Of a DNA stretch of 64,000 bases, positions 8,998-17,900 are shown one piece after another (the first letter of the stretch is position 1; the number at the start of each line of letters is the position of its first letter). The notes below the pieces were generated by a model. That model did not search any database. It was not told where the DNA came from and saw nothing but the letters and a program-made list of their open reading frames with translations. Origin of the DNA: Larkinella sp. C7 (lineage in GTDB: Bacteria; Bacteroidota; Bacteroidia; Cytophagales; Spirosomataceae); assembly GCF_006149005.1 (NCBI RefSeq), contig NZ_VBSL01000010.1, positions 145,042 to 209,041 of the forward strand, written 5' to 3'. The position numbers and the translations under genes were made by a program.

Positions 8998-9441
8998 ATG
9001 GAAAAGCTGGAATATACTATTTTGATCGATGCCCCGCGGGAAACCGTGTGGAACATCCTCTGGAACGATGCGACGTATCCGGTATGGACGGCGGTTTTCA
9101 GTGAAGGTTCAAGAATAGAAACGGATTGGAAAGAAGGCAGCAAAGTGTTGTTCCTGGGCGGAGAACACGAAGGAATGATTTCATCGATTGCCGCCAACCG
9201 GCCCAACGAACGGATGTCGTTCAAACACCTGGGCGCAATCAAAAACGGGGTTGAAGACTACGACAGTGAAGCCACCAAACAATGGGCGGGTGCCCATGAA
9301 AATTATACGCTCAAAACCGTCGATGGAAAAACCGAATTAACGGTGAATCTGGACGTTACGGAACAGGATAAGGAATATTTCCTGAAAACCTGGCCAACAG
9401 CACTGGACAAAGTAAAAGAACTGGCGGAAGAAGGGTCGTAA
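8998..9441 (+). CDS. SRPBCC / AHSA1-like domain protein
   Basis: This protein of about 147 residues has the START/Bet v1-like SRPBCC fold. It opens with the typical first strand and helix EYTILIDAPRETVWNILW and ends with TWPTALDKVKELAEEG, the long C-terminal helix that covers the hydrophobic cavity. Such proteins bind small hydrophobic ligands; the ligand is unknown. I chose the ATG at 8998 (MEKLEYT) over 8968 because family members begin just before the first strand. Its TAA directly abuts the stop of the convergent transposase gene, with no base between them. Confidence 0.8.
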   Translation: MEKLEYTILIDAPRETVWNILWNDATYPVWTAVFSEGSRIETDWKEGSKVLFLGGEHEGMISSIAANRPNERMSFKHLGAIKNGVEDYDSEATKQWAGAHENYTLKTVDGKTELTVNLDVTEQDKEYFLKTWPTALDKVKELAEEGS

Positions 9442-9894
9442 TCAATCCCACACATACCGCTCATCGTAGACCATGCCGTATTTCTGAAAAATCCCCCGGC
9501 ATTCGTCCTGGAACGAGGTGCTGCCGTGGTGCTGGTATTGATTGCTGATGTACCGCACTACCGCATCGACCTGCGACGGATTTACGGAGAACGCGCCATA
9601 CCCGTCCTGCCAATAAAAATTTCGGTAGGTGTGGCCTTGCATCTTCATCCATTTGGACGAGCTTTTCTTCACCTCTTCCAGCAACTTCATGAGGGTGATT
9701 TTCTTTGACAGAACGCACAGAATATGCACATGGTCGTAGTAGCCGCCAATTTTTACAGGATTGCATTCCAGTTGCCTGCAAATACCGCCCAAATAGGCAT
9801 ACAATTCGTCTTTCACCTCATCGCCGATGATCGGCTCACGGTATTTGGTGCTAAAGACCAGGTGAACATACACCCTGGTTAAGGATTGTGGCAT
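9442..9894 (-). CDS. IS200/IS605-type TnpA tyrosine (HUH) transposase, solitary
   Basis: The 150-residue protein is a Y1 transposase. The HUH metal-binding motif is H55-V-H57 in YYDHVHILC, and the catalytic tyrosine is probably Y115 in VRYISNQ. There is no tnpB and no room for an IS right end, because its stop abuts that of the SRPBCC gene. It is therefore not an intact IS200 copy. Upstream (9895-10286) lie a short inverted repeat (GATTTAAT at 9904-9911 with ATTAAATC at 9922-9929), tandem repeats and a large cruciform-forming repeat, the arrangement expected for a REP-associated tyrosine transposase beside its substrate repeat. It is short for that class, so a decayed IS200 remains possible. 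Confidence 0.85.
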   Translation of the reverse strand: MPQSLTRVYVHLVFSTKYREPIIGDEVKDELYAYLGGICRQLECNPVKIGGYYDHVHILCVLSKKITLMKLLEEVKKSSSKWMKMQGHTYRNFYWQDGYGAFSVNPSQVDAVVRYISNQYQHHGSTSFQDECRGIFQKYGMVYDERYVWD

Positions 9895-10017
9895 GGTATA
9901 TCTGATTTAATGGTTTGCACGATTAAATCATTAGACGATCACCCCTGCAAAAAGTAATGCCTGAACTTAAACCGAGTCCGGGGCGATTGTACATCACCTG
10001 CCATAAACCTATCCTCA

Positions 10018-10118
10018 TTCCATGTGCGGGACCATACCAGGTGCGGGACCATACCATGTCGGGATCATGCCATGTCGGGACCACACCATGTCGGGATCAA
10101 TTCCATGTGCGGGACCAT
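10018..10118. repeat. Degenerate tandem repeat of about 16-17 bases
   Basis: About six successive units follow the pattern ATGT(G)CGGGAYCAyrCC, for example ATGTCGGGATCATGCC and ATGTCGGGACCACACC. Two related-looking units (GGCATGACATC) occur on the other side of the cruciform at about 10250-10276. No open frame explains the pattern. Confidence 0.7.
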
Positions 10119-10119
10119 A

Positions 10120-10234
10120 CCACAGGGCGTTGCCCCGTGCTAGTGATGATGCCCTTTCAGGGCGGGATGTGGAATTGTTCGCTGCATCGCGCCCCAACGG
10201 GGCATTATCACTAGTACGGGGCAACGCCCTGTGG
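10120..10234. repeat. REP-like element: 35-bp inverted repeat enclosing two small hairpins
   Basis: The left arm 10120-10154 and right arm 10200-10234 are reverse complements over 35 bases with two mismatches. The enclosed loop holds two further perfect hairpins, GCCCT-TTC-AGGGC at 10151-10163 and GCCCC-AAC-GGGGC at 10191-10203. The whole would fold into a cloverleaf or cruciform. It lies about 225 bases upstream of the Y1 transposase gene. Elements with GGGCGTTGCCC arms look like a dispersed family. Confidence 0.8.
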
Positions 10235-10296
10235 CTATGGCATGGCACCGGCATGACATCGACACCGGCATGACATCAACGCCGGGATGAAACCCC

Positions 10297-10331
10297 ACCA
10301 AAAAACAAAACCCGACACTCAGGCCGGGTTT
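10297..10331 (-). terminator. Rho-independent terminator of the cold-shock gene
   Basis: On the minus strand the stem AAACCCG (10325-10331) pairs with CGGGTTT (10308-10314) and is followed by TTTTGTTTTTTGG. It lies 37 bases after the stop of the cold-shock gene. Confidence 0.75.
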
Positions 10332-10367
10332 CTGCTAAACGAAGATTTTCAACGTGTTGTAACTACC

Positions 10368-10823
10368 TTAAACGGCTTTCTTCACATCACGGGCGTTGGG
10401 ACCTTTGGCGGTCATTTCCACTTCAAACGTTACTTTGTCGCCGTCTTTCACCGCATCGACCAAACCGCTGATGTGCACAAAAACACTATCCTGTGTTTCC
10501 TGATCCTTGATAAAACCGTAGCCTTTCGACTCGTTAAAAAACGTAACCGTACCTTTTCTGATAACTTCCTGCGGGACACCCGGTTCTTGTCTGGAAACCC
10601 CAATCTGTATATCTTCCGTATTGATAGTTTTCTTCTTCCGAAGATCCGGGGGCGACGACGAAATATTACCGTTTTCATCGACATACGCCATCATTTCGTC
10701 CAGACCTTTTCCTTTATCCGAATTGGCTTTCCGCTCTTCCTTCTTTTCCGCCTTTTCCTTATTCTTCTTTTGCCGGTTTTTTTCTTTTTCCTTTTTATTA
10801 AACGTCTCTTGAGTTCTACCCAT
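10368..10823 (-). CDS. Cold-shock-domain protein with long lysine-rich N-terminal tail
   Basis: The last 65 or so residues of this 151-residue protein form a cold-shock nucleic-acid-binding domain, with RNP1 KGYGFI and RNP2 VFVHI. It probably acts as an RNA chaperone. The N-terminal half is unlike the short CspA class: residues 8-38 are almost entirely K, E, R, N and Q, followed by a linker with PPDLRKKK. The tail is probably disordered and may bind RNA or ribosomes. A terminator follows at 10297-10331. No gene-specific regulation is visible. Confidence 0.9.
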   Translation of the reverse strand: MGRTQETFNKKEKEKNRQKKNKEKAEKKEERKANSDKGKGLDEMMAYVDENGNISSSPPDLRKKKTINTEDIQIGVSRQEPGVPQEVIRKGTVTFFNESKGYGFIKDQETQDSVFVHISGLVDAVKDGDKVTFEVEMTAKGPNARDVKKAV

Positions 10824-11115
10824 AATGTGGTGATTGTTTTAGTGGAAAATGAGTTTGATCAGCCAGTATACGGCTTTCCCGTCTATCCGGAGGCTTTTTC
10901 GATGGGAGAAGATCTGGGATCTGGCAGGGAAGCGGCTTTCTGGCAGGCAAGGTACTATATTTTTAATTCGCTTCCCGGCAAATAAGTTCATTATCTCCCG
11001 CATTGCCTTCAAAAGAAAAGATGAGTTACCTTTTTAGCCGCTTCTACGGATTTTTTTCCGAATAGAACGAATCTGTCAATGCCCCAAAGTCCCTGAAAAC
11101 CGGGCCGACGCAGAG

Positions 11116-11146
11116 TTTGATTTCACACAGAATACCCCTACTTTTG
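11116..11146 (+). promoter_or_regulatory. Bacteroidota-type sigma promoter for the hybrid sensor gene
   Basis: TTTG at 11116-11119 is separated by 19 bases from TACTTTTG at 11139-11146, an exact match to TTTG-N19-TAnnTTTG. The coding start at 11183 lies 37 bases after the -7 box. The remaining part of the 10824-11182 gap shows no gene. Confidence 0.7.
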
Positions 11147-11182
11147 ATTAGGCTGGACAAATAGCATTAATGACAGAAAAAG

Positions 11183-13906
11183 ATGAAATATAGTCTCTTT
11201 TTTCTTTTCATCTTCTTTTTGGGGAGTTCCTGTTCAAAACCGCAGGACAAGAAATTTACCATTGGCTTTTCACAATGCACGGGCGCCGACCAATGGCGGC
11301 AAACCATGCTCAGCGATATGCAACGGGCGCTGTCGTTTCACCCCGATTATACCCTGCTGTATGAGGATGCGGGCAACAGCACCGACAAACAGATCGCTCA
11401 AATTCAATCACTTACCAATCGCGGCATTGATTTATTGATCATTTCGCCCAACGAAACCGCGCCCATCACCAAAGCCGTCGATGCGGTTTTTAAAAAAGGC
11501 ATTCCGGTTATTGTCCTTGACCGCCGGATCGATTCAGAATCCTACAACGCCTACATCGGGGGCGACAATTTCGAAATTGGGCGGCTGGCCGGTGCGTTCA
11601 TCGGAAATCACCTCAAGGGAAAAGGTGCCGTGATCGAGGTGAAAGGGCTGGCCGGTTCGTCGCCCGCTCAGGAACGACACCGGGGTTTGCAACAACAACT
11701 CGCCCGGTTTCCGGGCATCCGCGTGGTGGCCGAACTGGACGGCGAATGGGAACGCGACACCGCCCGCCACCGGGCTGAGACCAACCTCACAGCCCTTCAA
11801 AAAGCCGACCTGGTTTTCGCCCACAACGACGTCATGGCCCTTGGCGTCTACGAAGTCTGCAAACAACACGGCCTGACGAATCAGCTTGAGTTTGTCGGAA
11901 TCGACGCCCTGCCTGGTCCACAAGGCGGCATGCAACTCGTGACCGACGGACTCCTGAAGGCGTCGTTTCTGTACCCGACCGGCGGGGAGGAAGCCATCGA
12001 AACCGCCGTGCAGGTGTTGGCTGGCAAAGCCGTCCGGCGCGAAACGACCCTGAATTCGATCCAGATCGACGCGTCCAACGTCCGGGCCATCAAAGCCCAG
12101 AGCGACAAACTCCTCAGCCAGCAGCAGGATATTGAAAAGCAAAGCCAGCGAATCGACGAACTGAAACAGACGTATCTGACCCAACGCAACACGCTGTATG
12201 TCACCCTGGCCAGTTTGTTTGTGGTCATTCTGCTCGGGGCCTGGGCCCTGTATCTGGTTCGGCAAAAACAGGCGGCTTACCAGATTCTGGCCAAACAAAA
12301 CGTTGAAATCAGCGAACAGAAAGATCGCATCGAAGCCGTATCGGCCCAGGCCCGGCTGGCAACGGAAGAAAAACTGCGGTTTTATTCATACATCTCCCAC
12401 GAGTTCAACACGCCCCTCAACCTGATTCTGACCCCGGCCGAAGACCTGCTGGCAAAGAAAACCGTCAACCCCTACGAACTCAAGGCGAATTTATCACTCA
12501 TCCGAAAAAACGCGTACCGCCTGTTGCGGCTGGTCGATCAGATGCTGGATTTGCGGAAAACCGACGCCGGCAAACTGCTTTTGCAGGCCGGCGAACAGGA
12601 TCTGGTGGCGTTTATCCGGGATATTGTGAGTGATTTTCGCCGAAAAGCCGAGAAAAACCACATCGACCTGCAATTCATCCCCGCGCAATCGATGCTCATG
12701 GTGTGGTTCGACCGCGAAAAACTGGATAAAGTCCTGTTCAATCTGCTGTCGAATGCGTTCAAATACACCTCGAAAGGCGGGCTCATTCATGTTCGGGTCG
12801 ATCTGTGCGACAACCGGGCGCGGATTCAGGTGCAGGATAACGGGGCGGGCATGAACGCCGAAGAACAGGCCCACGCCTTTGATTTGTTCTATACGGCTCC
12901 CAAACATTTTAACCTTGGCAACGGCGTCGGCCTGGCCCTTTCGCGGGAATTTGTCCACCTGCATTACGGCGAAATCGACGTCCGCTCGGAGAAAGAACAG
13001 GGTACGACCTTCACCATTCTGCTGCCCTTGGGCAATGCGCATCTGGACCCGACCCAACAGGAAGAAATCCCCGATACCCGCACACTGCCCCTGTTGCTGG
13101 ACGACGACGAAGGAACGCCGGCCCCTGCCAGCCCTGTAGCCCCGGTTGTCCGAAAAACCGGTACGCTGGTGCTCATCGAAGACCACGACGAATTGCGGCA
13201 GTACCTGACCACCCGGCTCCGTGAGGAATTTGAGGTTGTGGCCGAAACATCTGCCGAAAAAGGCTGGGAGACCATTCTGGAAACCGTACCTGACCTGATT
13301 ATCAGCGACGTTATGCTGCCGGGCATGGATGGCTTGCAACTGACCCAGCGCATTAAAAGTGACTTCCGAACCTCGACCATCCCGGTTATTCTGCTCACCG
13401 CCAAGGGCCAGATGGAAAACCGCATCGAAGGCACCCGCGCCGGAGCCGATGCCTACATCGCCAAACCATTTCTGATTACCTATTTGCTCGAAACGATCCG
13501 GACGGCGTTGAACAACCGGGAAAAATGGCAGAAACGGTATATGGGTGATTACCTGACAAAAACCGAAAACCGCCAGGAGAAAAAGTTCCTGAACGAACTT
13601 ACCGCCCTCATTGAGCAGAATCTGGCCGATCCATCGTTTGGCGTCGAGCAACTGAGCCGCGAAATGGGCGTTTCGCGCGTCCAGCTCTACCGGAAAGTAC
13701 AGGCTGTGCTCGATAAAAATGTCAATGAGTATTTTACCGAAATCCGCCTGAAAAAAGCCAAGGTGCTGCTGGTGGAGACCAACAAAGCCATGTCGGAAAT
13801 CGCCGGTGAAACCGGCTTTAGCTCACCCGCCTACTTCACGACATTCTTTAAGCAACACACCAAACAAACGCCTTCGGAATACCGCAAAGCGCCGGTTGGC
13901 GTTTGA
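11183..13906 (+). CDS. Hybrid two-component regulator with periplasmic sugar-binding sensor domain (BT1754-like)
   Basis: This 907-residue protein combines sensing and DNA binding. Residues about 25-300 form a type I periplasmic binding protein of the RbsB/LacI fold (FTIGFSQC, VIVLDRRID, FVGIDALPGPQGG), a transmembrane helix lies near 335-357, and a coiled linker follows. The histidine kinase has its phosphoacceptor in YISHEFNTPL and an ATPase with NLLSNAFKYT and DNGAGM. The receiver is at about 655-770 with phospho-aspartate in SDVMLPGMDG, and an AraC DNA-binding domain is at about 800-905. The N-terminus (FFLGSSCSKP) resembles a lipobox. The same architecture in Bacteroides thetaiotaomicron BT1754 senses fructose and controls a fructan locus. 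A fructan operon lies 15.5 kb downstream, so fructose is a plausible ligand, but this is inference. Confidence 0.9.
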   Translation: MKYSLFFLFIFFLGSSCSKPQDKKFTIGFSQCTGADQWRQTMLSDMQRALSFHPDYTLLYEDAGNSTDKQIAQIQSLTNRGIDLLIISPNETAPITKAVDAVFKKGIPVIVLDRRIDSESYNAYIGGDNFEIGRLAGAFIGNHLKGKGAVIEVKGLAGSSPAQERHRGLQQQLARFPGIRVVAELDGEWERDTARHRAETNLTALQKADLVFAHNDVMALGVYEVCKQHGLTNQLEFVGIDALPGPQGGMQLVTDGLLKASFLYPTGGEEAIETAVQVLAGKAVRRETTLNSIQIDASNVRAIKAQSDKLLSQQQDIEKQSQRIDELKQTYLTQRNTLYVTLASLFVVILLGAWALYLVRQKQAAYQILAKQNVEISEQKDRIEAVSAQARLATEEKLRFYSYISHEFNTPLNLILTPAEDLLAKKTVNPYELKANLSLIRKNAYRLLRLVDQMLDLRKTDAGKLLLQAGEQDLVAFIRDIVSDFRRKAEKNHIDLQFIPAQSMLMVWFDREKLDKVLFNLLSNAFKYTSKGGLIHVRVDLCDNRARIQVQDNGAGMNAEEQAHAFDLFYTAPKHFNLGNGVGLALSREFVHLHYGEIDVRSEKEQGTTFTILLPLGNAHLDPTQQEEIPDTRTLPLLLDDDEGTPAPASPVAPVVRKTGTLVLIEDHDELRQYLTTRLREEFEVVAETSAEKGWETILETVPDLIISDVMLPGMDGLQLTQRIKSDFRTSTIPVILLTAKGQMENRIEGTRAGADAYIAKPFLITYLLETIRTALNNREKWQKRYMGDYLTKTENRQEKKFLNELTALIEQNLADPSFGVEQLSREMGVSRVQLYRKVQAVLDKNVNEYFTEIRLKKAKVLLVETNKAMSEIAGETGFSSPAYFTTFFKQHTKQTPSEYRKAPVGV

Positions 13907-13929
13907 GTCTGCCCGCAAAGCCACTGGCA

Positions 13930-14352
13930 TTAGTGCTCTGTTTTTAGCCGGGTATAAAGCTTCCGGATGGCCAGCCACCGCCGACGCGAGATGGGTAGCG
14001 CCACCCCCGACCGCAAATGAATCAATCCTCCTTTATCAGGATAAATCCGTTCCATGCGCTCAATGTAGCGGATGTTGACAATGCAGTTGTGGTGTGGGCG
14101 AACAAATAGTGTGTCGGGTAATTGGGGCTCGTAGTATTTTAAGGTACGGGGCAGCAGCAGTCGTTGTCCATTTCTCCAGTGCAGCCAGCAGTAGTTGCCG
14201 GTGGCCTGTAGAAACATCAAATCGGCTACAGGAAGGCTGATCGGTCCCGTTTTCCGACAGTGCATCGTGAGCATGCTTTCGGACGGGTTAAAGGTCAAAT
14301 CGGCGGATTGACAGGTCGGGTTGCCGGTGTAAAAAGGTTGGGGCATATGCAC
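13930..14352 (-). CDS. Orphan LytTR DNA-binding regulator
   Basis: The 140-residue protein carries a LytTR domain over roughly residues 35-135 (DLMFLQATGNYCWLHW, FVRPHHNCIVNIRYIERM, ISRRRWLAIRKLY). It has no receiver domain and no cognate histidine kinase is adjacent. LytTR proteins bind two direct half-sites about 21 bases apart. Its own promoter has exactly such a pair (CATTTCGGACAT at 14414 and 14435), and the same site precedes the next two minus-strand genes. It therefore probably controls itself, the small gene at 14.5 kb and the giant adhesin. An ATG two codons later (14346) is an alternative start. It converges with the hybrid sensor gene, 23 bases between stops. Confidence 0.85.
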   Translation of the reverse strand: MHMPQPFYTGNPTCQSADLTFNPSESMLTMHCRKTGPISLPVADLMFLQATGNYCWLHWRNGQRLLLPRTLKYYEPQLPDTLFVRPHHNCIVNIRYIERMERIYPDKGGLIHLRSGVALPISRRRWLAIRKLYTRLKTEH

Positions 14353-14378
14353 GTGAATAAGTGATCGGTTCGTCCCTG

Positions 14379-14446
14379 CAAAAAAGCCCCGATTCCCCCT
14401 TTTTCAGTTAACACATTTCGGACATCCTTTTCCTCATTTCGGACAT
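14379..14446 (-). promoter_or_regulatory. LytTR-type operator and promoter, site 1 (upstream of the LytTR gene)
   Basis: The conserved 33-base block is 14407-14439, from GTTAAC to CTCATTT on the plus strand. On the minus strand, TTTG (14382-14379) ends exactly 28 bases after GTTAAC, as at sites 2 and 3. Two perfect copies of CATTTCGGACAT start 21 bases apart (14414 and 14435), two helical turns as expected for LytTR half-sites. The start codon at 14352 is about 26 bases past the TTTG. Confidence 0.65.
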
Positions 14447-14484
14447 TCTCCCCTTTTTAGACCCATTCTCCCCTAAAAAGCACT

Positions 14485-14796
14485 TCAGGCTGTTTTGAGG
14501 ATCTTCAAAAACGTACCCTGTGCCCCCTTTTCCGCCGTGGCCAATGCCCCGCGGGGCGGAGACGAATCCATCGGTTTTCCTCTTTTTTCGTGGGAAGGAA
14601 CACCCATATACACGTCACACAAGAAACCGTGATCCGTGTGGCAAACCGCTTTGTGGTTCATCGTTTGAACGATTGCCAACAGGATGATCTGACCACAAAG
14701 CAGACCCCAAACAAGCAGACTCAAACCTGAGACTATCGACGCCAACCTCATTCGACAGGCTTGAAAAGAGCGGCAAAAAACGGCGTTGTTTTGCAT
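14485..14796 (-). CDS. Small putative membrane-anchored protein in the LytTR regulon
   Basis: The frame codes for about 103 residues from the ATG at 14796, or 88 from 14751. The only recognisable element is one hydrophobic segment, ASIVSGLSLLVWGLLCGQII, which could be a signal anchor. The C-terminal third (SSPPRGALATAEKGAQ) has no recognisable fold and reads over a GCCCCGCGGGGC palindrome at about 14546. An upstream ATG at 14865 would lie before the deduced transcription start. The strong reason to annotate it is the promoter, which matches those of the LytTR gene and the adhesin. The transcript could instead act as a regulatory RNA. Confidence 0.4.
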   Translation of the reverse strand: MQNNAVFCRSFQACRMRLASIVSGLSLLVWGLLCGQIILLAIVQTMNHKAVCHTDHGFLCDVYMGVPSHEKRGKPMDSSPPRGALATAEKGAQGTFLKILKTA

Positions 14797-14842
14797 AGCA
14801 TGACCGAAAAGTGGTGAAAAAAATGAACGTGTTTTTCTACCA

Positions 14843-14903
14843 CAAAGCTGACTTTCAGCGGCCAATTTGTGTTAACCCAAATCCGACATTCTTTTGCTCA
14901 TTT
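14843..14903 (-). promoter_or_regulatory. LytTR-type operator and promoter, site 2 (upstream of the small gene)
   Basis: Block 14871-14903 matches site 1 at 27 of 33 positions and site 3 at 29 of 33. On the minus strand CAGCTTTG ends at 14843, 28 bases after GTTAAC, giving a -7 box close to TAnnTTTG. Confidence 0.65.
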
Positions 14904-14976
14904 TCGCCGGATGACGCGCCCGGCTAAAAAAATTGCCAGAAAACGGGGCGGCAACGTTTGCCGCCCCGTTCCCGCT

Positions 14977-17900
14977 TTAATTCGTCTTCAAAACGGTTAC
15001 GGTTTTGACCTGAGCCATCATCCGAACCTGCAACACCAGAAGACCCGCTGACTGACCCACTACCGACAGCCGCTGATACGCCACCACGCCCGCCCGGCTG
15101 ATGTGCTGCTCAGCAACGATCCGACCCTGCAAATCCGTCACCTGCACCGTCAGCGGCTGGCCCTCCGCCCCCCGAATCTCCATATCCAGGTAATCATGGA
15201 TCGGATTGCCCAAAACCGCCACCTCCAAAACCGGTTTCTGTTCCGCCGACAACCGGGCCGGGGCACACTGATAGGTCTTCGGCGAGCCTTTCAGCACAAA
15301 GCTGGAGCCCAGCACCCGGGCCAGCACCGATGTGCCGTTGGTCACACTGGACGGGGGCGTAAAGTTGTAGGCATGGGCACCGTTGCCCTTGCCCGCATCC
15401 TTCAGATCCTGCCGGTAGATGTTGGCCAGCGTACTGCCCAATACCGTGATCACTCCCGGACTGCTTTCGGTGTAAAACTCCACTGTCAACGGCGTGTTCG
15501 GTTTATTACGATCCCACACCCAGCCCCGGATGCCGCCACAATCCAATTTGTCCAGATACCCCTCGAAACTGCCCGTCACCGTCGTCGTCTCGGCCGGGTT
15601 GACCGTCAACTGAAAACTCACGCTGTTGCTGGCTCCCAGCGGGTCAGTGGCCTGGTAGGTTAGTACGAACGTACCCGATTCAGTAGGCGTCCCGCTGATG
15701 ATGCGGCTGGGCATCTCCAGGCTCAACCCCGCTGGCAAACCGCTTAGATTATAGCTCAGGGAACCGCCTTCGGGGTCCGTGAAAGCCACCAGGGTACCCG
15801 AGAAAGGCACGCCCACCTGGGCCACCAGCGGAGCAATCAACACCGTCGGCGTTGGGGGTTGGGGCGGTTTATTGCCACCCGGGCTGGTATTGGGTTCACA
15901 AATCAACACCTTTGGCGAATCTTTCAGAACGAAATTATTGCCCGTTACGCGGGCCGAGAGACTGTGGGGCAAACCGTCTTTCAACGCATCGGGAATGGGC
16001 CAGAAGAACGCATGACGCCCGTTGCCTTTGCCCGCATTGAGCAGATCCTGCCGGAATTCACCCGCCGGAATGGTCGCAATGACCGTAGTCCCGTCCAGAA
16101 TATCGATGGTGATGACGGTATTGGGTTTGTTGCGGTCCCAGACCCAGCCCCGGAAGGTGGCGCAGTCGGCCCCGTAGATAAACCCGTCGAACGAACCGGT
16201 AACAGCGGGAGCCGCTACGACGACCGTTACGCTGGCGGGATCACCGACACAGTCATTTACGGTACAGGTGGCCTCATAGATAAATGTACCGGGTGATGCC
16301 GTCGTAACGGTAATGGACCCGGTTCCGGTCGCCCCCCCTGGCCCGGTCCAGGTGAGCGTACCCGCACAATTGTCGGCGATCAGCGTTACCGGGGGCGCCC
16401 CCTGCGTAACGGTGGTGCTGGTTAAGTTGGGAGCCGATGGCGATACGATATTGCTGCTAACCTGGACACTGGCCGAGGCCGTACAGCTGTTGCCCGCCGT
16501 CAGGGTGACCGAATACATCCCCGCCGAACTCACCGAAATATTCTCCGTGGTGGCTCCTGTCGACCACAATACCGTTCCGTTGCCTTCGGCTGATAAGCTT
16601 ACTGTTGGACTCGCACACGTAAGCGTGGCCGAAACCGGACTAATGCTGACGGAAGCCGCTGTCACATCCTGGCTAACCGTCGTTGTCGTGGTACTGAGAC
16701 AGCCGCTGGCATTGGCTACCGTGACCGAATAGGTACCTGGACTACTGACCAACACCGTGTTTGTTTCACCGGGTGTACCCACGACGCCACTGCCATTGGA
16801 AAAGGTGTAGCTGGTGCCGCCCGAAGCGGTGAGGGTTACCGAGGTTCGTCCGCAGGTTAAAGGTCCGTTGTTGACCAAACCGGCCACAGGCAGCGCATTG
16901 ACCGTCAGGTATTGAGTGGCGGTGGCCAGCATTCCGTTGTTGATCACTTCCAGCTTGAAGGTTTGCCCCGATCCGGGAGCCGATATGGTCTGGCTAAAGT
17001 TCGGGTTGCTGCTGGTGCCGGTATACAGCATGTCTTCGTTGGAGAGGGAGGTAAGCGTATAGGAATAGCTGCCGGTTAGGTTGGCAATGGTGGCGGTAAA
17101 CGTCACCGGGCTACCCACGCAAACCGCAGTGAGACTGGGCGCAAAACCGCTGATGAAAGGCGCGGCTTGCCCGACTGTTACGATATACGCCGAACCCAGG
17201 CCCGAACAGCCATTGCTGCCCGTGGCCCGAACCGTGATGGTAAAGCTGCCGCTCTCGGTGGGTGTTCCCGATAAAACCCCGGTGGTTGCCAAACTGAGTC
17301 CGTCGGGCAAGGTGCCACTCGCCACCGAATAACTGTAGGGTGATGTGCCGCCCGAGGCCGTGAAGGTCTGACTGAAAACCGTACCCACTGTGGCTGTCGT
17401 CACCGCCGGATTGCTCACGGTTGGGGCCGAGGGAACCGGGTTGATGGTAAAACCCCGGTTCAGGGTGCACGTGGGGTTGTCTGACGACCGGATTCGAATG
17501 ACGTAATACTGCCCCGGATCCAATCCACCGAAGACGCCACTGGTTTGCCAGTCGGTACCGTCGCGGGAATACTCAATGGTGCCACTGCCCGTCGCCGTTA
17601 TGCTGATTGTTCCCGTTGGGATGGCACAGGTGGGCTGGGTAAGGAGATGGTTGGTATACGTCGGGGGAGCGATCACCGTCAGCGCAGCGGTGGCGGTCAC
17701 GACCGGACAGCCGCCACTGGCGGGAACGGTGTACGTAATGGTATAACTGCCCGCGGGGCTGCTGCTGGGCGTCACGATGCCCGAACTGCTATTGATTGAA
17801 AGACTCGACGGACTGCTGCTGTAGGTCCCGCCGTTGCTCCCCATACCCGAGCGCGTAATCAGACCCAGCTCACTGGAATTGTTGCAAAATACCGTGTTGT

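Noticed and set aside
8768-9104. Two 85-codon plus-strand frames before and across the SRPBCC start
   Set aside because: No family match, and they overlap each other and the SRPBCC gene in different frames.
9442-9894. An intact IS200 element
   Set aside because: No right end can fit because the transposase stop abuts the SRPBCC stop, and no second copy is in the window.
10018-10118. Possible CRISPR array
   Set aside because: Units are only 16-17 bases with no unique spacers and no cas genes nearby.
12494-13651. Long open frame of 385 codons opposite the hybrid sensor gene
   Set aside because: It is an antisense shadow of a clear multi-domain kinase and its translation matches no family.
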